In this document: one piece after another, positions 8,817 through 18,603 of the stretch
Numbering within the stretch: the first letter of the stretch is position 1
How the letters are laid out: the number at the start of each line of letters is the position of its first letter
Assembly: GCF_037081775.1 (NCBI RefSeq)
Contig: NZ_JBAMHQ010000001.1
Location: forward strand, 1,488,001-1,552,000
Direction: 5' to 3'
From: Haladaptatus sp. ZSTT2
GTDB taxonomy: Archaea > Halobacteriota > Halobacteria > Halobacteriales > Halococcaceae
DNA: 64,000 nucleotides
Made by a program: the position numbers and the translations under genes
The notes under the pieces: model-generated
The model's input: only the letters and a program-made list of their open reading frames with translations
Databases searched by the model: none
Told to the model about the DNA's origin: nothing

Positions 8817-9818
8817 TCACGCGAGTCCGAGCGCCTGCAACAGCGAATACAGCACGTCGCCGTAGGTGAGCGCGACGAGCAGGCCGAAAAACAGCGGGAC
8901 GATGAACGGCACACCCGGCGACACCCACACCTCGTCTGCGGTGACGAGTAAGTCGAGTCCCTCGCGCAGTTGGGCGGGCGTGGTGCCGTAGGCCGAGTGG
9001 TCGATGTCGTCGAGAAACGCCTGTGCGCCCCACGGGTCGTTTGCGGTGGGGTCTGCGGGGTCGGGTTCGGTCGCTTCGAGTTCGACGCCACCGTCGGTGA
9101 GCGCACCGTCGCCCGGCGGATTCGGCTCTGCGGGAAGCGACCGCGGGTCGCGGTACGTATCAGGATCGCCTCTGACGGCTTCGAGCGTCAGCCCGCGATA
9201 GCGCAGGTACATCCGCAGCGCGTCGATGTCGAGACCGCCGCGCGTAAAGCCTGCAGGCGTTTCGAGCAGGCGGCCATAGGATTGGGTGACTCGCTGCCAC
9301 GAGACGGGTCTGCCGACGAACATCACCGCAGAGACGTTGCCAGAGAGGGCGTTTCTAAGCGTCAGCACCACCGGGTAGAACAGCCCGATGAGGACGGTGT
9401 TCGTGAGGATGGTGAGCGAGAAGACGCCAATCGGCGTCCAGGCGTAGGGGAGCACCGTGTCCGCGACACGATAGACGGGAAACGTCGGGAACAGGACGGC
9501 GAGGACGAACATCGCCTTCGCGTCTGCGCCGCCAAAGCCGCCGATGCGCCAGAACAGGTAGCTGAGCGGGATGACGAGGCCGACGCTGAGGCCTGCACGG
9601 ATGAGGAACAACTGGCGGGCGAACGCGCTGCTGGTGTAGGCGGTATAGCCGTCCCAGGCGAACAGCGAGACGGCGAGGAGTGCGAGGGGAATCCACGTCG
9701 CGTTTGGCACCCGGCGCGTCTTGATATCGCGCCACGCCGCCCACCCGAGAACCGGAATGATGAGAAGCCGCAGGAGGTCTGGAATCGAAGCGAACACTGA
9801 CAGAATACGGACACTCAA
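8817..9818 (-). CDS. Type IV prepilin/archaellin peptidase (A24 family)
   Basis: This 333-residue membrane protein is a GxGD-type aspartic protease. The first catalytic Asp is in [15 protein letters not shown] (residues about 25-39) and the second in [10 protein letters not shown] (about residues 95-104). Six or so membrane helices surround a long, acidic cytosolic loop (roughly residues 190-290) rich in Asp, Glu and Pro. Family members (PibD/FlaK) cut the signal peptides of archaellins and type IV pilins at the membrane. The long acidic insert and the C-terminal helix are typical of haloarchaeal members. It probably forms an operon with hisI. Confidence 0.85.
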   Translation of the reverse strand: MSVRILSVFASIPDLLRLLIIPVLGWAAWRDIKTRRVPNATWIPLALLAVSLFAWDGYTAYTSSAFARQLFLIRAGLSVGLVIPLSYLFWRIGGFGGADAKAMFVLAVLFPTFPVYRVADTVLPYAWTPIGVFSLTILTNTVLIGLFYPVVLTLRNALSGNVSAVMFVGRPVSWQRVTQSYGRLLETPAGFTRGGLDIDALRMYLRYRGLTLEAVRGDPDTYRDPRSLPAEPNPPGDGALTDGGVELEATEPDPADPTANDPWGAQAFLDDIDHSAYGTTPAQLREGLDLLVTADEVWVSPGVPFIVPLFFGLLVALTYGDVLYSLLQALGLA

Positions 9819-9894
9819 GCGAGATAAGCGTTTGTGGTGGGCGAGTGCTGTGGCTCACGGCTGTAGCAGCGCGGAAAAGGTTGCAGGGAAGCGT

Positions 9895-10284
9895 TTAGAT
9901 GACGCGGTTCTGCAGGTAGTCGAGGTGCTTTGCGTTGTAGACGATTTTGATCTCGTCAGCGGCAGGGCTGCCGATGCAGGTCAGGCGGACGCCCTTCTCC
10001 TCGACTTCTTCGTCGGAGAGAATCTGCTGCATGTCCATCTCGATTTCGCCTTCCATGATGATGGCTGCGCAGTTTGCACAGGCACCAGCACGGCACGAGA
10101 ATGGCCAGTCGTAGCCCTGTGCCTCTGCGGCTTCGAGGACGTACTCGCCCTGGTTGACTTCGAGGGTACCGTAGTCCTCTGCGTCGAGACCGGCGTCTGC
10201 AGCCTGCTCGAAGAGGTCGTCGTCGTCCATGTCCCAGCCCTGGTCGTCCAGTACTTCGTAGTTGAGGTATTCTACCGTGGGCAT
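9895..10284 (-). CDS. fer: [2Fe-2S] ferredoxin, halophilic plant type
   Basis: This 129-residue electron carrier has the four cluster cysteines in [10 protein letters not shown] and LTCIGSP, as in plant-type [2Fe-2S] ferredoxins. The N-terminal insertion [22 protein letters not shown] is the acidic extra domain specific to haloarchaeal ferredoxin and adapts it to high salt. ATG at 10284 gives [10 protein letters not shown]; the ATG just before it is less likely. The protein accepts electrons from pyruvate and 2-oxoglutarate:ferredoxin oxidoreductases. It appears monocistronic. Confidence 0.97.
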   Translation of the reverse strand: MPTVEYLNYEVLDDQGWDMDDDDLFEQAADAGLDAEDYGTLEVNQGEYVLEAAEAQGYDWPFSCRAGACANCAAIIMEGEIEMDMQQILSDEEVEEKGVRLTCIGSPAADEIKIVYNAKHLDYLQNRVI

Positions 10285-10355
10285 CATGGCTCGGTTGGGT
10301 CGCCTGCTTGTTAGACCTTGCTGTTTGCGAGGTCATGATAAATCAGGCGGGATGC

Positions 10356-11549
10356 TCACAGAAACGGGGCAAAGCGGAAGAGTAGGTATGACGCGACGGC
10401 GGCGAGCGTCGGCGTGAGCAACCAGAGCATGATGACTTTGCCCGTCGCCTGCGGGTCGAACAGCTCGCTCGCGGTGATGGAGTCGGGTTGCTGTTCGCCA
10501 ATCTTTGGCACCGTATCCTCGCGCTCTGCGGTGAGCGCGTTCACCGAGACGCCGCCGTCTTCGGCCGTCGCACCGCCTGCAGTTCCCCTGACCGCGACGC
10601 TCGCGGCCTGTGAGATGGTCACGGTTCGGGTGGCGCGCCCCCAGCCGAGGCCGATGATGCACATCGTCGCGCTCACGGCGAGGCTCGCGGGAATGCCGAG
10701 GTACGAGAGGCCCGTAATCAGGCTCGCGCTCACGACTTCCACGATGAGCGCGGCGAGAATCGGGAGGTCCGTCAGGTCGTTACCAACCGTATCGAGGGTG
10801 CGCCGGGCGATGGTGAACGCCCCGAGGCCGATTGCGCCCCCGGCGAGCAGGATGCCCTGATTCATCGTGATAGCGCCGTTGCCATACAGCGGAGCGATGG
10901 CGTTTGCGACGTTCGACGCGCCCGCAGAGAAGGCCATGTAACAGCCAATGGCTATGACGAGGACGCCGCCGAGGATGTTTCGCGGGCTCACAGTCTCTCC
11001 GAAGTGGGGCCGCGGGATGACCCCCGAGCGGTCGAGTTCGATGAACGCGCCGTCGCTTCGGTCTAAGGCAAACCAGTGGTCGAGATAGGGGTAGAGATAG
11101 CGCCCGATGACCGCACACACCCAGAAGGCGAGGATGGGCGCGACGAGCCACCAGCTCACGATGTGGCCCATCACGGCCCAGTCGATGCTGCCGGTAGCGA
11201 CGCCGAGGCCCGCAATCGCGCCGACGGCGGTCATCGAGGTTGAAGCAGGGACGCCAAACAGGTTCGAGATGAGCAGCGCGAGACCGATGAAAAACAGGAT
11301 GGCGACGCTCGCCGCGAGCGTGAAGTAGTCCTGTGGGACGATTTGGCCACCCATGGTTTCGACCACGTTGCGGCCCACAGTCCAGCCGCCGAGCAGGGCG
11401 AAGCCGGACATCAACGCGGCAGCGGCGAGTTTCGAGATGACGCGACTGCCAACAGCCGGGCCGAAGGCCACGCCCGTAGAGGAACCACCGATGTTGAAAC
11501 CAACAAAGGCAGCGACGAGCAAGCCAACGATGAGCAGCGCGCTAAGCAC
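10356..11549 (-). CDS. PiT family inorganic phosphate permease
   Basis: The 397-residue protein has the two homologous PiT repeats. The first carries FVGFNIGGSSTGVAFGPAVG near the N-terminus, and the second AFSAGASNVANAIAPLYGNG at about residues 205-224, both versions of the GANDVANA signature. About ten helices are seen, with a polar acidic loop of some 60 residues (about 305-365) before the last helix. The family imports phosphate with Na+ or H+. A second, more divergent relative is encoded at 28466-29656. Confidence 0.85.
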   Translation of the reverse strand: MLSALLIVGLLVAAFVGFNIGGSSTGVAFGPAVGSRVISKLAAAALMSGFALLGGWTVGRNVVETMGGQIVPQDYFTLAASVAILFFIGLALLISNLFGVPASTSMTAVGAIAGLGVATGSIDWAVMGHIVSWWLVAPILAFWVCAVIGRYLYPYLDHWFALDRSDGAFIELDRSGVIPRPHFGETVSPRNILGGVLVIAIGCYMAFSAGASNVANAIAPLYGNGAITMNQGILLAGGAIGLGAFTIARRTLDTVGNDLTDLPILAALIVEVVSASLITGLSYLGIPASLAVSATMCIIGLGWGRATRTVTISQAASVAVRGTAGGATAEDGGVSVNALTAEREDTVPKIGEQQPDSITASELFDPQATGKVIMLWLLTPTLAAVASYLLFRFAPFL

Positions 11550-11636
11550 GTCACATCGATGGGGACGAGGCGGTTAAACCGTGTCGGCCTCGGAAACGGC
11601 CAACGGAGGTATATTGTCGAATGGTGTAACTGGGCT

Positions 11637-12053
11637 ATGATAGAACGGTTGGCGTTCGTCACGGTGTATGTCGAAGACCAGGACGACGCGCTCGACTTCT
11701 ACACCAACACGCTCGGGTTCGTCCCGCGTGAGGATACGGAGGTCGCACCGGGCGTTCGGTGGGTCACGGTGACCCCATGGGCACAGACGGAAGTGGCAAT
11801 CGCACTGGAAAAACCACACGACGAGTTTCACGGGCCGGAGACCGCCGCGCGAATGCGCGCCCAAATCGGGAACGCCACGCCGTGGGCCTACGTGGTTCAC
11901 GACTGTCGGGGCACCATCGAACAACTCGCGGAGGGCAACGTGACGATTCGCCAGCAACCGGCAGAACGGCTGTTCGGCCTCGAAGCCGTCATCGAGGATT
12001 TGTACGGCAACCCGCTGGTGCTCGTCGAACCCGACGAGGACGAAGCCGAGTAG
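11637..12053 (+). CDS. VOC (glyoxalase/dioxygenase superfamily) protein
   Basis: This 138-residue protein has the beta-alpha-beta-beta-beta pattern of a VOC domain: MIERLAFVTVYVEDQDDALDFY, LGFVPREDTE, VRWVTVTPWAQTEVAI and the C-terminal EAVIEDLYGNPLVLVEP. Members bind a metal and include glyoxalase I, dioxygenases and resistance proteins. The usual final Glu ligand lies in the EDLYGNPLVLVEP region, but the substrate cannot be assigned. ATG at 11637 is chosen because the domain starts there. It is divergent from the phosphate permease. Confidence 0.8.
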   Translation: MIERLAFVTVYVEDQDDALDFYTNTLGFVPREDTEVAPGVRWVTVTPWAQTEVAIALEKPHDEFHGPETAARMRAQIGNATPWAYVVHDCRGTIEQLAEGNVTIRQQPAERLFGLEAVIEDLYGNPLVLVEPDEDEAE

Positions 12054-12107
12054 CAGTTCCTGCCGAAGCCGAGGGCTTTACGCACACGCCCTCCCCACCT
12101 CCGGGCA

Positions 12108-12836
12108 ATGAGCGCATTTCCAGAGTTTTGCGTCATCCCGGCAGTGGACATGCAAGACGGACAGGTCGTCCAGCTCGTCGGCGGCGAGCGCGGCACGGAA
12201 AAGACCTACGGCGACCCCGTCGAAGCCGCAGAAAAGTGGATTGCGGCGGGCGCGACCACCCTCCACCTCGTGGACTTAGACGGCGCGTTCGAGGGCGAAC
12301 GACAGAACGCGACGGCCGTCGAAGCCATTCTCGACGCTGTGGACGTGGACGTGCAGCTAGGCGGTGGAATTCGCACTGCGGAAGACGCCTTCGACCTGCT
12401 CTCGCGTGGCGTTGACCGCGTGATTCTCGGAACCGCCGCCATCGAGAATCCGGAGATTGTCGAGGAAATCAACGAACAGTATCCGGGCAGCGTGATGGTC
12501 TCGCTCGACGCGAAAGGTGGCGAAGTCGTGGTTTCGGGATGGACTGAGGGCACGGGACTCGACCCGGCAGAGGCAGCCAAACGCTACGAGGAATTGGGTG
12601 CGGGCGCGATTCTCTTCACCGACGTGGACGTGGAGGGCAGGCTGGAAGGCGTCCAGACTGAGCCGGTGAAACGACTTGCGGAAGTAGTCGAGATTCCAAT
12701 CGTTGCAAGTGGCGGCGTGGCGACTATCGAGGACGTGGTGGCGCTGCGAGATGCGGGGGCGGACGCCGTCGTGGTCGGGAGTGCGCTGTACGAGGGGCGA
12801 TTCTCGCTCGAAGAAGCGCAAGCGGCGTTGGAGTAA
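12108..12836 (+). CDS. hisA: ProFAR isomerase
   Basis: HisA catalyses the Amadori isomerisation of ProFAR in histidine synthesis. The 242-residue TIM-barrel protein shows the two phosphate-binding half-barrels: VQLGGGIRTAEDAFDLL in the first half and IVASGGVATIEDVVALRDAG in the second, with VIPAVDMQDGQVVQLVGG at the N-terminus containing the catalytic Asp. A second Asp follows in ILFTDVDVEGRLEG. hisB begins 49 bases downstream after a small hairpin. Confidence 0.95.
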   Translation: MSAFPEFCVIPAVDMQDGQVVQLVGGERGTEKTYGDPVEAAEKWIAAGATTLHLVDLDGAFEGERQNATAVEAILDAVDVDVQLGGGIRTAEDAFDLLSRGVDRVILGTAAIENPEIVEEINEQYPGSVMVSLDAKGGEVVVSGWTEGTGLDPAEAAKRYEELGAGAILFTDVDVEGRLEGVQTEPVKRLAEVVEIPIVASGGVATIEDVVALRDAGADAVVVGSALYEGRFSLEEAQAALE

Positions 12837-12852
12837 ACCCGGATAAACGGAA

Positions 12853-12878
12853 CCACCATGTAGGTGGACAGTCTTTTT
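12853..12878 (+). terminator. Hairpin plus T-run between hisA and hisB
   Basis: CCACC (12853-12857) pairs with GGTGG (12863-12867) around a 5-base loop and is followed by five T residues (12874-12878). It could be a partial terminator or a leader structure of hisB. The stem is short, so chance is possible. Confidence 0.3.
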
Positions 12879-12884
12879 CCTGCT

Positions 12885-13472
12885 ATGAGTGAACGCTCGG
12901 CGGCCGTCACGCGCGAAACGGCCGAGACGGACATCGAGGTTACCCTCGGAATCGACGGCGAGGGCGAATCCGTCGTGGACACGGGCATCGGCTTTTTCGA
13001 CCACATGCTCGAAGCATTCGCCACCCACGGGCTGTTCGACCTGACAGTGCGGTGTGACGGCGACTTGGAGATTGACGACCACCACACCGTAGAAGACGTG
13101 GCCATCACCCTCGGCCAAGCCTTCGACGAGGCACTTGGCGACAAACGCGGCATCGTCCGCTACGCAGACCGCAAGGTACCGCTGGACGAGGCCGTTGCGT
13201 CGGTGGTTGTGGACATCTCGGGACGCCCCTACTTCGGCTTCGAAGGCGAGTTCTCCCAAGATCACATCGGTGAGTTCACGAGCCACATGGCAGAGCACTT
13301 CGCCATGTCGCTCGCCATGAACGCCGGGCTGACGCTGCACGCGAGCGTCACCGGCGACAACGCCCACCACGAGGTCGAGGCGCTGTTCAAAGCCCTCGCC
13401 CGGAGCCTCGACGACGCGACGCGAATCGACGAGCGGCGGACGGACACGCCGAGTACGAAAGGTGCGCTCTGA
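12885..13472 (+). CDS. hisB: Imidazoleglycerol-phosphate dehydratase
   Basis: HisB removes water from imidazoleglycerol phosphate in the histidine pathway. The 195-residue product has both Mn-binding HHxxE modules, [11 protein letters not shown] (about residues 65-75) and [17 protein letters not shown] (about 162-178), plus [16 protein letters not shown] and the central [12 protein letters not shown]. It is the single-function form without the phosphatase domain. ATG at 12885 gives [12 protein letters not shown], the usual archaeal start. The stop codon touches the start of the ACT-domain gene, so the two are probably translated together. Confidence 0.95.
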   Translation: MSERSAAVTRETAETDIEVTLGIDGEGESVVDTGIGFFDHMLEAFATHGLFDLTVRCDGDLEIDDHHTVEDVAITLGQAFDEALGDKRGIVRYADRKVPLDEAVASVVVDISGRPYFGFEGEFSQDHIGEFTSHMAEHFAMSLAMNAGLTLHASVTGDNAHHEVEALFKALARSLDDATRIDERRTDTPSTKGAL

Positions 13473-13976
13473 ATGTTCGACGAAATCATGCAGAAGTTCG
13501 AGGGCAGCCCGAGCCAGCAGGCGGTCATCCGCCTCCTCTTAGAACGCGGCTTCTCGGTGAACGAACAGGGCCGGGTCGTTTCTGGCGGTATTGAAATCCC
13601 GAACACGGGCATCGCCCGCGAGATTGACGTAGACCGCAGAGTCGTAGACGCGACGACCGACGCGATTCTCGCAGACGAGGAACTCAAACGTATCTTCGAG
13701 AACATCTCCGCGATTCCGAGCCTGCGCGACCTCGCGCCGGTGCTCGATTTGACCGTGCTGACCGTCGAAGTCGCGGACGCAGACGAACCGGGCATCGTCG
13801 CCACGGTGACGGGCCTGCTCGCGGACAACGGCATCTCGATTCGCCAGACCATCAGCGAAGACCCGGAGTTCACCGACGAACCGCGCCTCTACATCATCAT
13901 GGACGACGAGCTGCCCGGCGACCTCATCAATGAGATTCGTCGCCTGCCGTTCGTCCGGAAAATCGAACTCGAATAG
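13473..13976 (+). CDS. ACT-domain protein, predicted regulator
   Basis: The 167-residue protein begins with a helical region that looks like a small DNA- or RNA-binding domain (QQAVIRLLLERGFSVNEQGRVVSGG, a winged-helix-like pattern) and ends with an ACT domain (LTVEVADADEPGIVATVTGLLADNGISIRQTIS). ACT domains bind amino acids. It matches a conserved archaeal family (COG2150-like) described as predicted regulators of amino acid metabolism. Its ATG directly follows the hisB stop codon, so an effect on histidine synthesis is plausible but not shown. Confidence 0.75.
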   Translation: MFDEIMQKFEGSPSQQAVIRLLLERGFSVNEQGRVVSGGIEIPNTGIAREIDVDRRVVDATTDAILADEELKRIFENISAIPSLRDLAPVLDLTVLTVEVADADEPGIVATVTGLLADNGISIRQTISEDPEFTDEPRLYIIMDDELPGDLINEIRRLPFVRKIELE

Positions 13977-14012
13977 ACAACGTTTTTGCCGCCTCTCGCA
14001 GTCGAATTGGCA

Positions 14013-14543
14013 ATGGCTGACATTGCGTCTCTTATCGAGGAGTGTGGCGCTGTGAAGTACGGCGAGTTCGAACTGGCGAGCGGCGAGACCTCGACGTACT
14101 ACGTGGATAAGTATATCTTCGAGACCCAACCGGCGGTGCTCGAAGCGATTGCCGATGAGATTGCGTCGATGCTCGCAGACAGCGACATTGACGTGATAGC
14201 TGGCCCCGAGTTGGGCGCAGTGCCGCTCGTCGCCGCGGTGACGATGAAGACGGGCATCAAGGGTGCGTTCATCCGCAAGGAGGCGAAGGGCTACGGCACC
14301 GACACCCGCATCGAGGGAACTATCGAGGAAGGCGACAAGGTTGCACTCCTCGAAGACGTGACGACGACCGGCGGCACGATTCTCGAAACCGCCCAGTTCG
14401 TCGAAACCGAACTCGGCGCAACCGTCTCTCGGCTCATCGTGGTCGTCGACCGCAATCAGGGCGCCGTCGAGAACTTAGCGGAGGGTGGCTTCGACCTCGA
14501 AGCCATCGTCCGCGTGGGCGAAGACTTAGACGTGAGTAAGTAA
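14013..14543 (+). CDS. pyrE: Orotate phosphoribosyltransferase
   Basis: PyrE joins orotate to PRPP to give OMP in pyrimidine synthesis. The 176-residue length suits the enzyme. GEFELASGETSTYYVDKY is the N-terminal substrate region, FIRKEAKGYGTD is the flexible catalytic loop, and VALLEDVTTTGGTILETA is the PRPP-binding motif with its acidic pair. ATG at 14013 gives MADIASLIEECGAVKYG, the known haloarchaeal N-terminus. It lies 36 bases after the ACT-domain gene in the same direction. Confidence 0.95.
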   Translation: MADIASLIEECGAVKYGEFELASGETSTYYVDKYIFETQPAVLEAIADEIASMLADSDIDVIAGPELGAVPLVAAVTMKTGIKGAFIRKEAKGYGTDTRIEGTIEEGDKVALLEDVTTTGGTILETAQFVETELGATVSRLIVVVDRNQGAVENLAEGGFDLEAIVRVGEDLDVSK

Positions 14544-14765
14544 CACGTGTAACAAAACCCGCCGCTGAGCCCCCCAATTCGGTCGATGGATTGAATAGAA
14601 GCGCCGTAAACGTACACATGGCGACGGACTGAAACGACGCGACCCGTCTACGCCGTCGCAGTCAGAGGCACCATCGAACCACGTTCTCTCCCGGAGAGGG
14701 CATTGGCCCTCGCTTTTCTCATCTTCTCGTAACGCGTATAGGCGCGCCTGTCGAAGCCATCGGAC

Positions 14766-15365
14766 ATGACGACAGACCCGTATCGCACCGTTCTCGGCCG
14801 CGGCGAAGCCCGCGTTTCCGTGCGCGGGTCTGAGTTCATCGGCCACGCCATGCCCGCCTCGACCGTCGAGGACGCAGAGGCATTCATCGACGCCGTTTCC
14901 GACGAGTACGCAGACGCCACGCACAACGTGCCCGCCTACCGAATACGAGCAGACCCGCTGCGCGAGTGGGCGAGCGACGACGGCGAACCGACGAACTCTG
15001 CGGGCAAACCCGCGCTCTCCGTCCTGAAACACGAGGAGTTGGAGAACGTCGTCGTCGTGATTACGCGCTATTACGGCGGGACGAACCTCGGCGTTGGTGG
15101 GCTGGTTCGCGCCTACTCACAAGCGACAAAGAAAGCGGTTGAGGCGGCGGGTATCAAAGAAGAACGACCCCACGAGCAGGTGTCGATTACCATCGAATAC
15201 GACGATTCGGGCACAGTTCGCGGCATCATCGAATCGACGGGCTACGAGTTCGACGCGGCCTACGAGGCGGACGTTTCTTTTTCAGTGCGCACACCGGTTT
15301 CTGAAGCCGCGACGCTCCGTGACCGAATTCAAAGTGCGACGAGCGGCCGCGCAAAAATCGAGTGA
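14766..15365 (+). CDS. IMPACT/YigZ family protein
   Basis: The 199-residue protein fits the YigZ/UPF0029 family: GSEFIGHAMPASTVEDAEAFI, the DATHNVPAYRI region, DDGEPTNSAGKPAL, and the signature VVVVITRYYGGTNLGVGGLVRAYS (about residues 95-118). A C-terminal domain of ferredoxin-like fold (HEQVSITIEYDDSGTVRGII) completes it. Relatives are ribosome- or GCN1-linked IMPACT proteins; the biochemical role in archaea is not established. It ends just before the convergent TRAP permease gene. Confidence 0.85.
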   Translation: MTTDPYRTVLGRGEARVSVRGSEFIGHAMPASTVEDAEAFIDAVSDEYADATHNVPAYRIRADPLREWASDDGEPTNSAGKPALSVLKHEELENVVVVITRYYGGTNLGVGGLVRAYSQATKKAVEAAGIKEERPHEQVSITIEYDDSGTVRGIIESTGYEFDAAYEADVSFSVRTPVSEAATLRDRIQSATSGRAKIE

Positions 15366-15377
15366 CCGAGTTGTAAA

Positions 15378-18059
15378 TTATGCCGTCGTGTCAGAAGTCG
15401 CGCTCGCGCCCTCAGCCCGAGGACCGGCGGCGCGACGGTTCGTGACGACGAGCAGGACGAACAGGATAGCACCCACGCCGCGAAGCGCGAGTTGCACGAT
15501 ACCGAGTTCGCCCGTGTTCGCAACCGAGTTCACAACGTCAGTGAGCATCCCCGGAGCCATGAGCAACAGCGCGGAGAGTGCAAAGGCAGCACGGTTCACG
15601 CGGCTCACGTCGGTGTAGAGGTAGCCAATGACCGTCGCGCCGAGGCCGACAACGCCGACGAACACGGCGATGATTGGCAAGACGACTTCAGGGATGAAGA
15701 ATCCGAAGTCGAGCACGTCGGCCGCGTTCAGGACGTGGACTTCCTCGCCCGTCCCAACCCCGCGGATGAGCAGGATGCCCGGCGAGAGGACGAACGCGAA
15801 CGGCACGATCGCCTTGTTCAGCGAGAGGCTGAACGCTTCGACCCCGGTTTGGAAGGGGTCGGATTTTGCGACACCGGACGCGGCGTAGGCAGCCACGGCC
15901 ACTGGCGGCGTGATGTCTGCGATGACGCCGAAGTAGAGGATGAACAGGTGAGCTGCGAGAATCGGAATCCCAAAGGAGGTCATCGCTGGCCCGAGCATCG
16001 ACACCAGAATGATGTAGGTGACGGTGGTCGGCATCCCCATCCCGAGGATGATACAGGAGATAGCCGTGATGATCAACAAGAGGACGAACGACGTGCCTGC
16101 GATGTTCAAAATAAGCGCCGTCAGATTCGGTCCGAGGCCGGAGGTCGCGATGACGCCCGGGATGATACCGGCAGCAGCGACAGCCACGACGACGGTGGTC
16201 GCGGTGCGCGCACCGCCGTCCATCGCCTTCAGGATGAAGGTGGCGTACCGTGCGGCCGCAGTGTCCATCAACCGTTCCCGGTTGAGCACATTGCCGACCG
16301 TCTCCGCTGCGTCATCGACTTGGTCGTCGTATTCGAGCAGCGGTGCCTCGATGTTCGGCCGGGCGAGCAACGTCGCCACGCCGACGCCGAGCATGATGAT
16401 GCCGAGCGAGCCGCCAGCGGCGAACAGCGCTTCGACGGCACCTAGGGCAGGCCCCGTCTCGCCGAGTGCCGCGCCGACGAGACCCGTTCCCGTGAACAGG
16501 TAGGCAGCGAACTGTAGCGCGAACAGGCCAACGATAGAGCCGATGAGCGGGACGCGCGTCCGTTCGTTGTAGGCGGCCACCACCACGATGAGCGCCATGA
16601 TGGCTAGCAGCGTGAACCACGCAGAGCGGGCCACAGAGAGGCGCACGATGATGAGGTAGTAGAGCAGCAAGCCAAGCGGCAGGAGGTAGAACCAGCCGCT
16701 TTTCATGTGGTCACCGACGTTGACGAGGTCAACGCCTTCGACGCCACCGATGTCGAGCCGAGAGGCTTCGAGGTGGACCATCACCCAGACACCGAAGAAG
16801 AACACGATTGCGGGGATGGCGGCGGCAATGATGACGTCCGGGTACGGCGTCAGCGTGTACTCAACGATGAGGAACGCGGCCGCGCCCATGACGGGCGGGA
16901 GAATCTGGCCACCCGAGGAGGCCGAGGCTTCGACCGCCCCCGCGAACTCGGGGCGGTAGCCAGAGCGCTTCATCAGCGGGATGGTGAACGCACCGGTCGT
17001 CACCGTGTTCGCAATCGACGACCCAGAGATGGTTCCCATGAAGCCTGAAGCGAGAATCGACGCCTTCGCCGGGCCACCCTTGCGCTTCCCGGTCACGGAG
17101 TAGGCGAGGTCGATGAACCACTGACCCGCCCCCGAGGTTTCGAGGAACGCCCCGAACAGGATGAAGATGTAGATGAACTCAAGCGAGACGCGCACGGGAA
17201 CCCCGAGAATCCCTTGGTCTGTGTACCAGAGATTGCGGATGATTTGCCCCCACGACGTGTCCGTAATCGAGAGCACGCCAATGAAAGGCGTGTTGGGGGC
17301 GATGAGCCAGCCGAACTTCGCATAGACGATGAAAAAGCCCACGATGGCCATCAAGTAGAACCCAAGCGCCCGGCGGGTCGCCTCTAAGACGAGCAAAACG
17401 GCGATAATACCGAGCAGATACGCCCACGACGAGGTTCCAATGATGGGCAGGGCGTCGAGCGGGGCGAGGAACGTGTACACCTCACCGAGCGTGCGACCCG
17501 ACGCGAGGCCGACCGCCCGGAGGTTCAAGATTTCATCGAAGTTCGTGAGGTAGTAGTGGCCCGCGAGCATCGCGAGGAGTACCAACACGAGGTCGTAGGG
17601 TGTGATGCGGTCGATGTTTCGGTCGCCCATGAACCAGTAGAAAAAGTCAGCCACGCGGTCTGCAACACCCGCGACCGCGCTGTTCTCGCCCGCAGACTCA
17701 CGCACCCACGAATGCAGGCGGGCGAGTCGGCCAGAGACGAAGCCATCGCCGGTCGAGGGCGGAAAGAGTAAGAACGCAATCACGAGGGCGAACACGACGT
17801 GGATGGCGTTTAGCTGGAGCGACTGGAGCTGGCCAAACCCAACTTCGCCCACGAACGGGAGGGTGACGTTGAACTCAAACCCGCGTGCGGCAAGCCACAT
17901 CTGATAGGTCGAGAAGGCGAGTGCGATTACCGTGACGACAATCGAGGCGACGCCACGGAGTGACCGCTTTCGTTCGAGTTCCTTTAACAACGCTTCTTGT
18001 TCTTCTTCGGATAGTTCGTCTACAGCCGAGGGGTCGTCCGGTTGTGTGGTATCAGTCAT
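15378..18059 (-). CDS. TRAP transporter fused DctQ-DctM permease
   Basis: This 893-residue membrane protein fuses the small DctQ-like part with the large DctM permease. The N-terminal 60 residues are acidic and cytosolic. Helices then follow through ILFGAFLETSGAGQWFIDLAY and the conserved KRKGGPAKASILASGFMGTISGSSIANTVTTGAFTIPLMKR region (central DctM part). GMGMPTTVTYIILVSMLGPAM and GVIADITPPVAVAAYAASGVA mark the second inverted repeat. Such fused permeases work with TAXI-type binding proteins and are driven by an ion gradient. Substrates in the family are often C4-dicarboxylates or glutamate; none can be assigned. Its start overlaps the DUF1850 gene by 4 bases. Confidence 0.92.
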   Translation of the reverse strand: MTDTTQPDDPSAVDELSEEEQEALLKELERKRSLRGVASIVVTVIALAFSTYQMWLAARGFEFNVTLPFVGEVGFGQLQSLQLNAIHVVFALVIAFLLFPPSTGDGFVSGRLARLHSWVRESAGENSAVAGVADRVADFFYWFMGDRNIDRITPYDLVLVLLAMLAGHYYLTNFDEILNLRAVGLASGRTLGEVYTFLAPLDALPIIGTSSWAYLLGIIAVLLVLEATRRALGFYLMAIVGFFIVYAKFGWLIAPNTPFIGVLSITDTSWGQIIRNLWYTDQGILGVPVRVSLEFIYIFILFGAFLETSGAGQWFIDLAYSVTGKRKGGPAKASILASGFMGTISGSSIANTVTTGAFTIPLMKRSGYRPEFAGAVEASASSGGQILPPVMGAAAFLIVEYTLTPYPDVIIAAAIPAIVFFFGVWVMVHLEASRLDIGGVEGVDLVNVGDHMKSGWFYLLPLGLLLYYLIIVRLSVARSAWFTLLAIMALIVVVAAYNERTRVPLIGSIVGLFALQFAAYLFTGTGLVGAALGETGPALGAVEALFAAGGSLGIIMLGVGVATLLARPNIEAPLLEYDDQVDDAAETVGNVLNRERLMDTAAARYATFILKAMDGGARTATTVVVAVAAAGIIPGVIATSGLGPNLTALILNIAGTSFVLLLIITAISCIILGMGMPTTVTYIILVSMLGPAMTSFGIPILAAHLFILYFGVIADITPPVAVAAYAASGVAKSDPFQTGVEAFSLSLNKAIVPFAFVLSPGILLIRGVGTGEEVHVLNAADVLDFGFFIPEVVLPIIAVFVGVVGLGATVIGYLYTDVSRVNRAAFALSALLLMAPGMLTDVVNSVANTGELGIVQLALRGVGAILFVLLVVTNRRAAGPRAEGASATSDTTA

Positions 18060-18553
18060 GGTTCAAGTGAGAGGGCGGTTGAGAGCACAGAGCGGCGCTC
18101 TACGGTGATGCTGACGGATTGAGCGTCAGAGAGCGAGACGAGGTCGTACGTCTGGTCACCGACGGTCAAGCGATGAGAGGCGATACGACCCGGCTTGACG
18201 TAAAGTTCATCATACGACCGATTTTCTGGGTTGAATACGAAAAAGCCGTTTTCGGCGTGGACGTCCTCTCGGGCCGGGAGCCCCCAGCCGTACGACTGGA
18301 AGCGCATCTCCGTGTTATCAAGGCGCTCGCCGTGAATTTCGTAAATGTCGTACACGGGGGTCTTTTCGACGCTGTGCATGTAGGAAAGGTTCACCGTCGT
18401 GTTTTCTTCGACGGAGACGGCCAGTAACTGCTCGCCAGTGTCTGCATCGGAGACGACGAGGACGCGTTCGCCCGGAATCGCTGTCGCAAGCCCTGCACTG
18501 CAGACAAGCAAGAGCACGGCAAGCGCAACGAGTTTGTATCGATGTTGGGACAT
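18056..18553 (-). CDS. DUF1850 secreted protein of the TRAP operon
   Basis: This 165-residue protein has an N-terminal hydrophobic segment (YKLVALAVLLLVCSAGLATA) suggesting export or a membrane anchor, and then a beta-rich domain with NLSYMHSVEKTPVYDIYEI and LPAREDVHAENGFFVF. These blocks match DUF1850, which is commonly found between TAXI binding proteins and fused TRAP permeases. It probably assists substrate delivery outside the membrane, but this is inferred from gene order. The start at 18553 removes six residues before the signal. It overlaps the permease gene by ATGA. Confidence 0.8.
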   Translation of the reverse strand: MSQHRYKLVALAVLLLVCSAGLATAIPGERVLVVSDADTGEQLLAVSVEENTTVNLSYMHSVEKTPVYDIYEIHGERLDNTEMRFQSYGWGLPAREDVHAENGFFVFNPENRSYDELYVKPGRIASHRLTVGDQTYDLVSLSDAQSVSITVERRSVLSTALSLEP

Positions 18554-18603
18554 TGTCTCAGGAGACAGCAAAGATGAGTGCGCGTTCGAAAGGGTACAGG
18601 TGC

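Noticed and set aside
14695-14711. GAGGGC/GCCCTC inverted repeat between pyrE and the YigZ-like gene
   Set aside because: A 6-base stem in GC-rich DNA is expected by chance and has no T-run after it.
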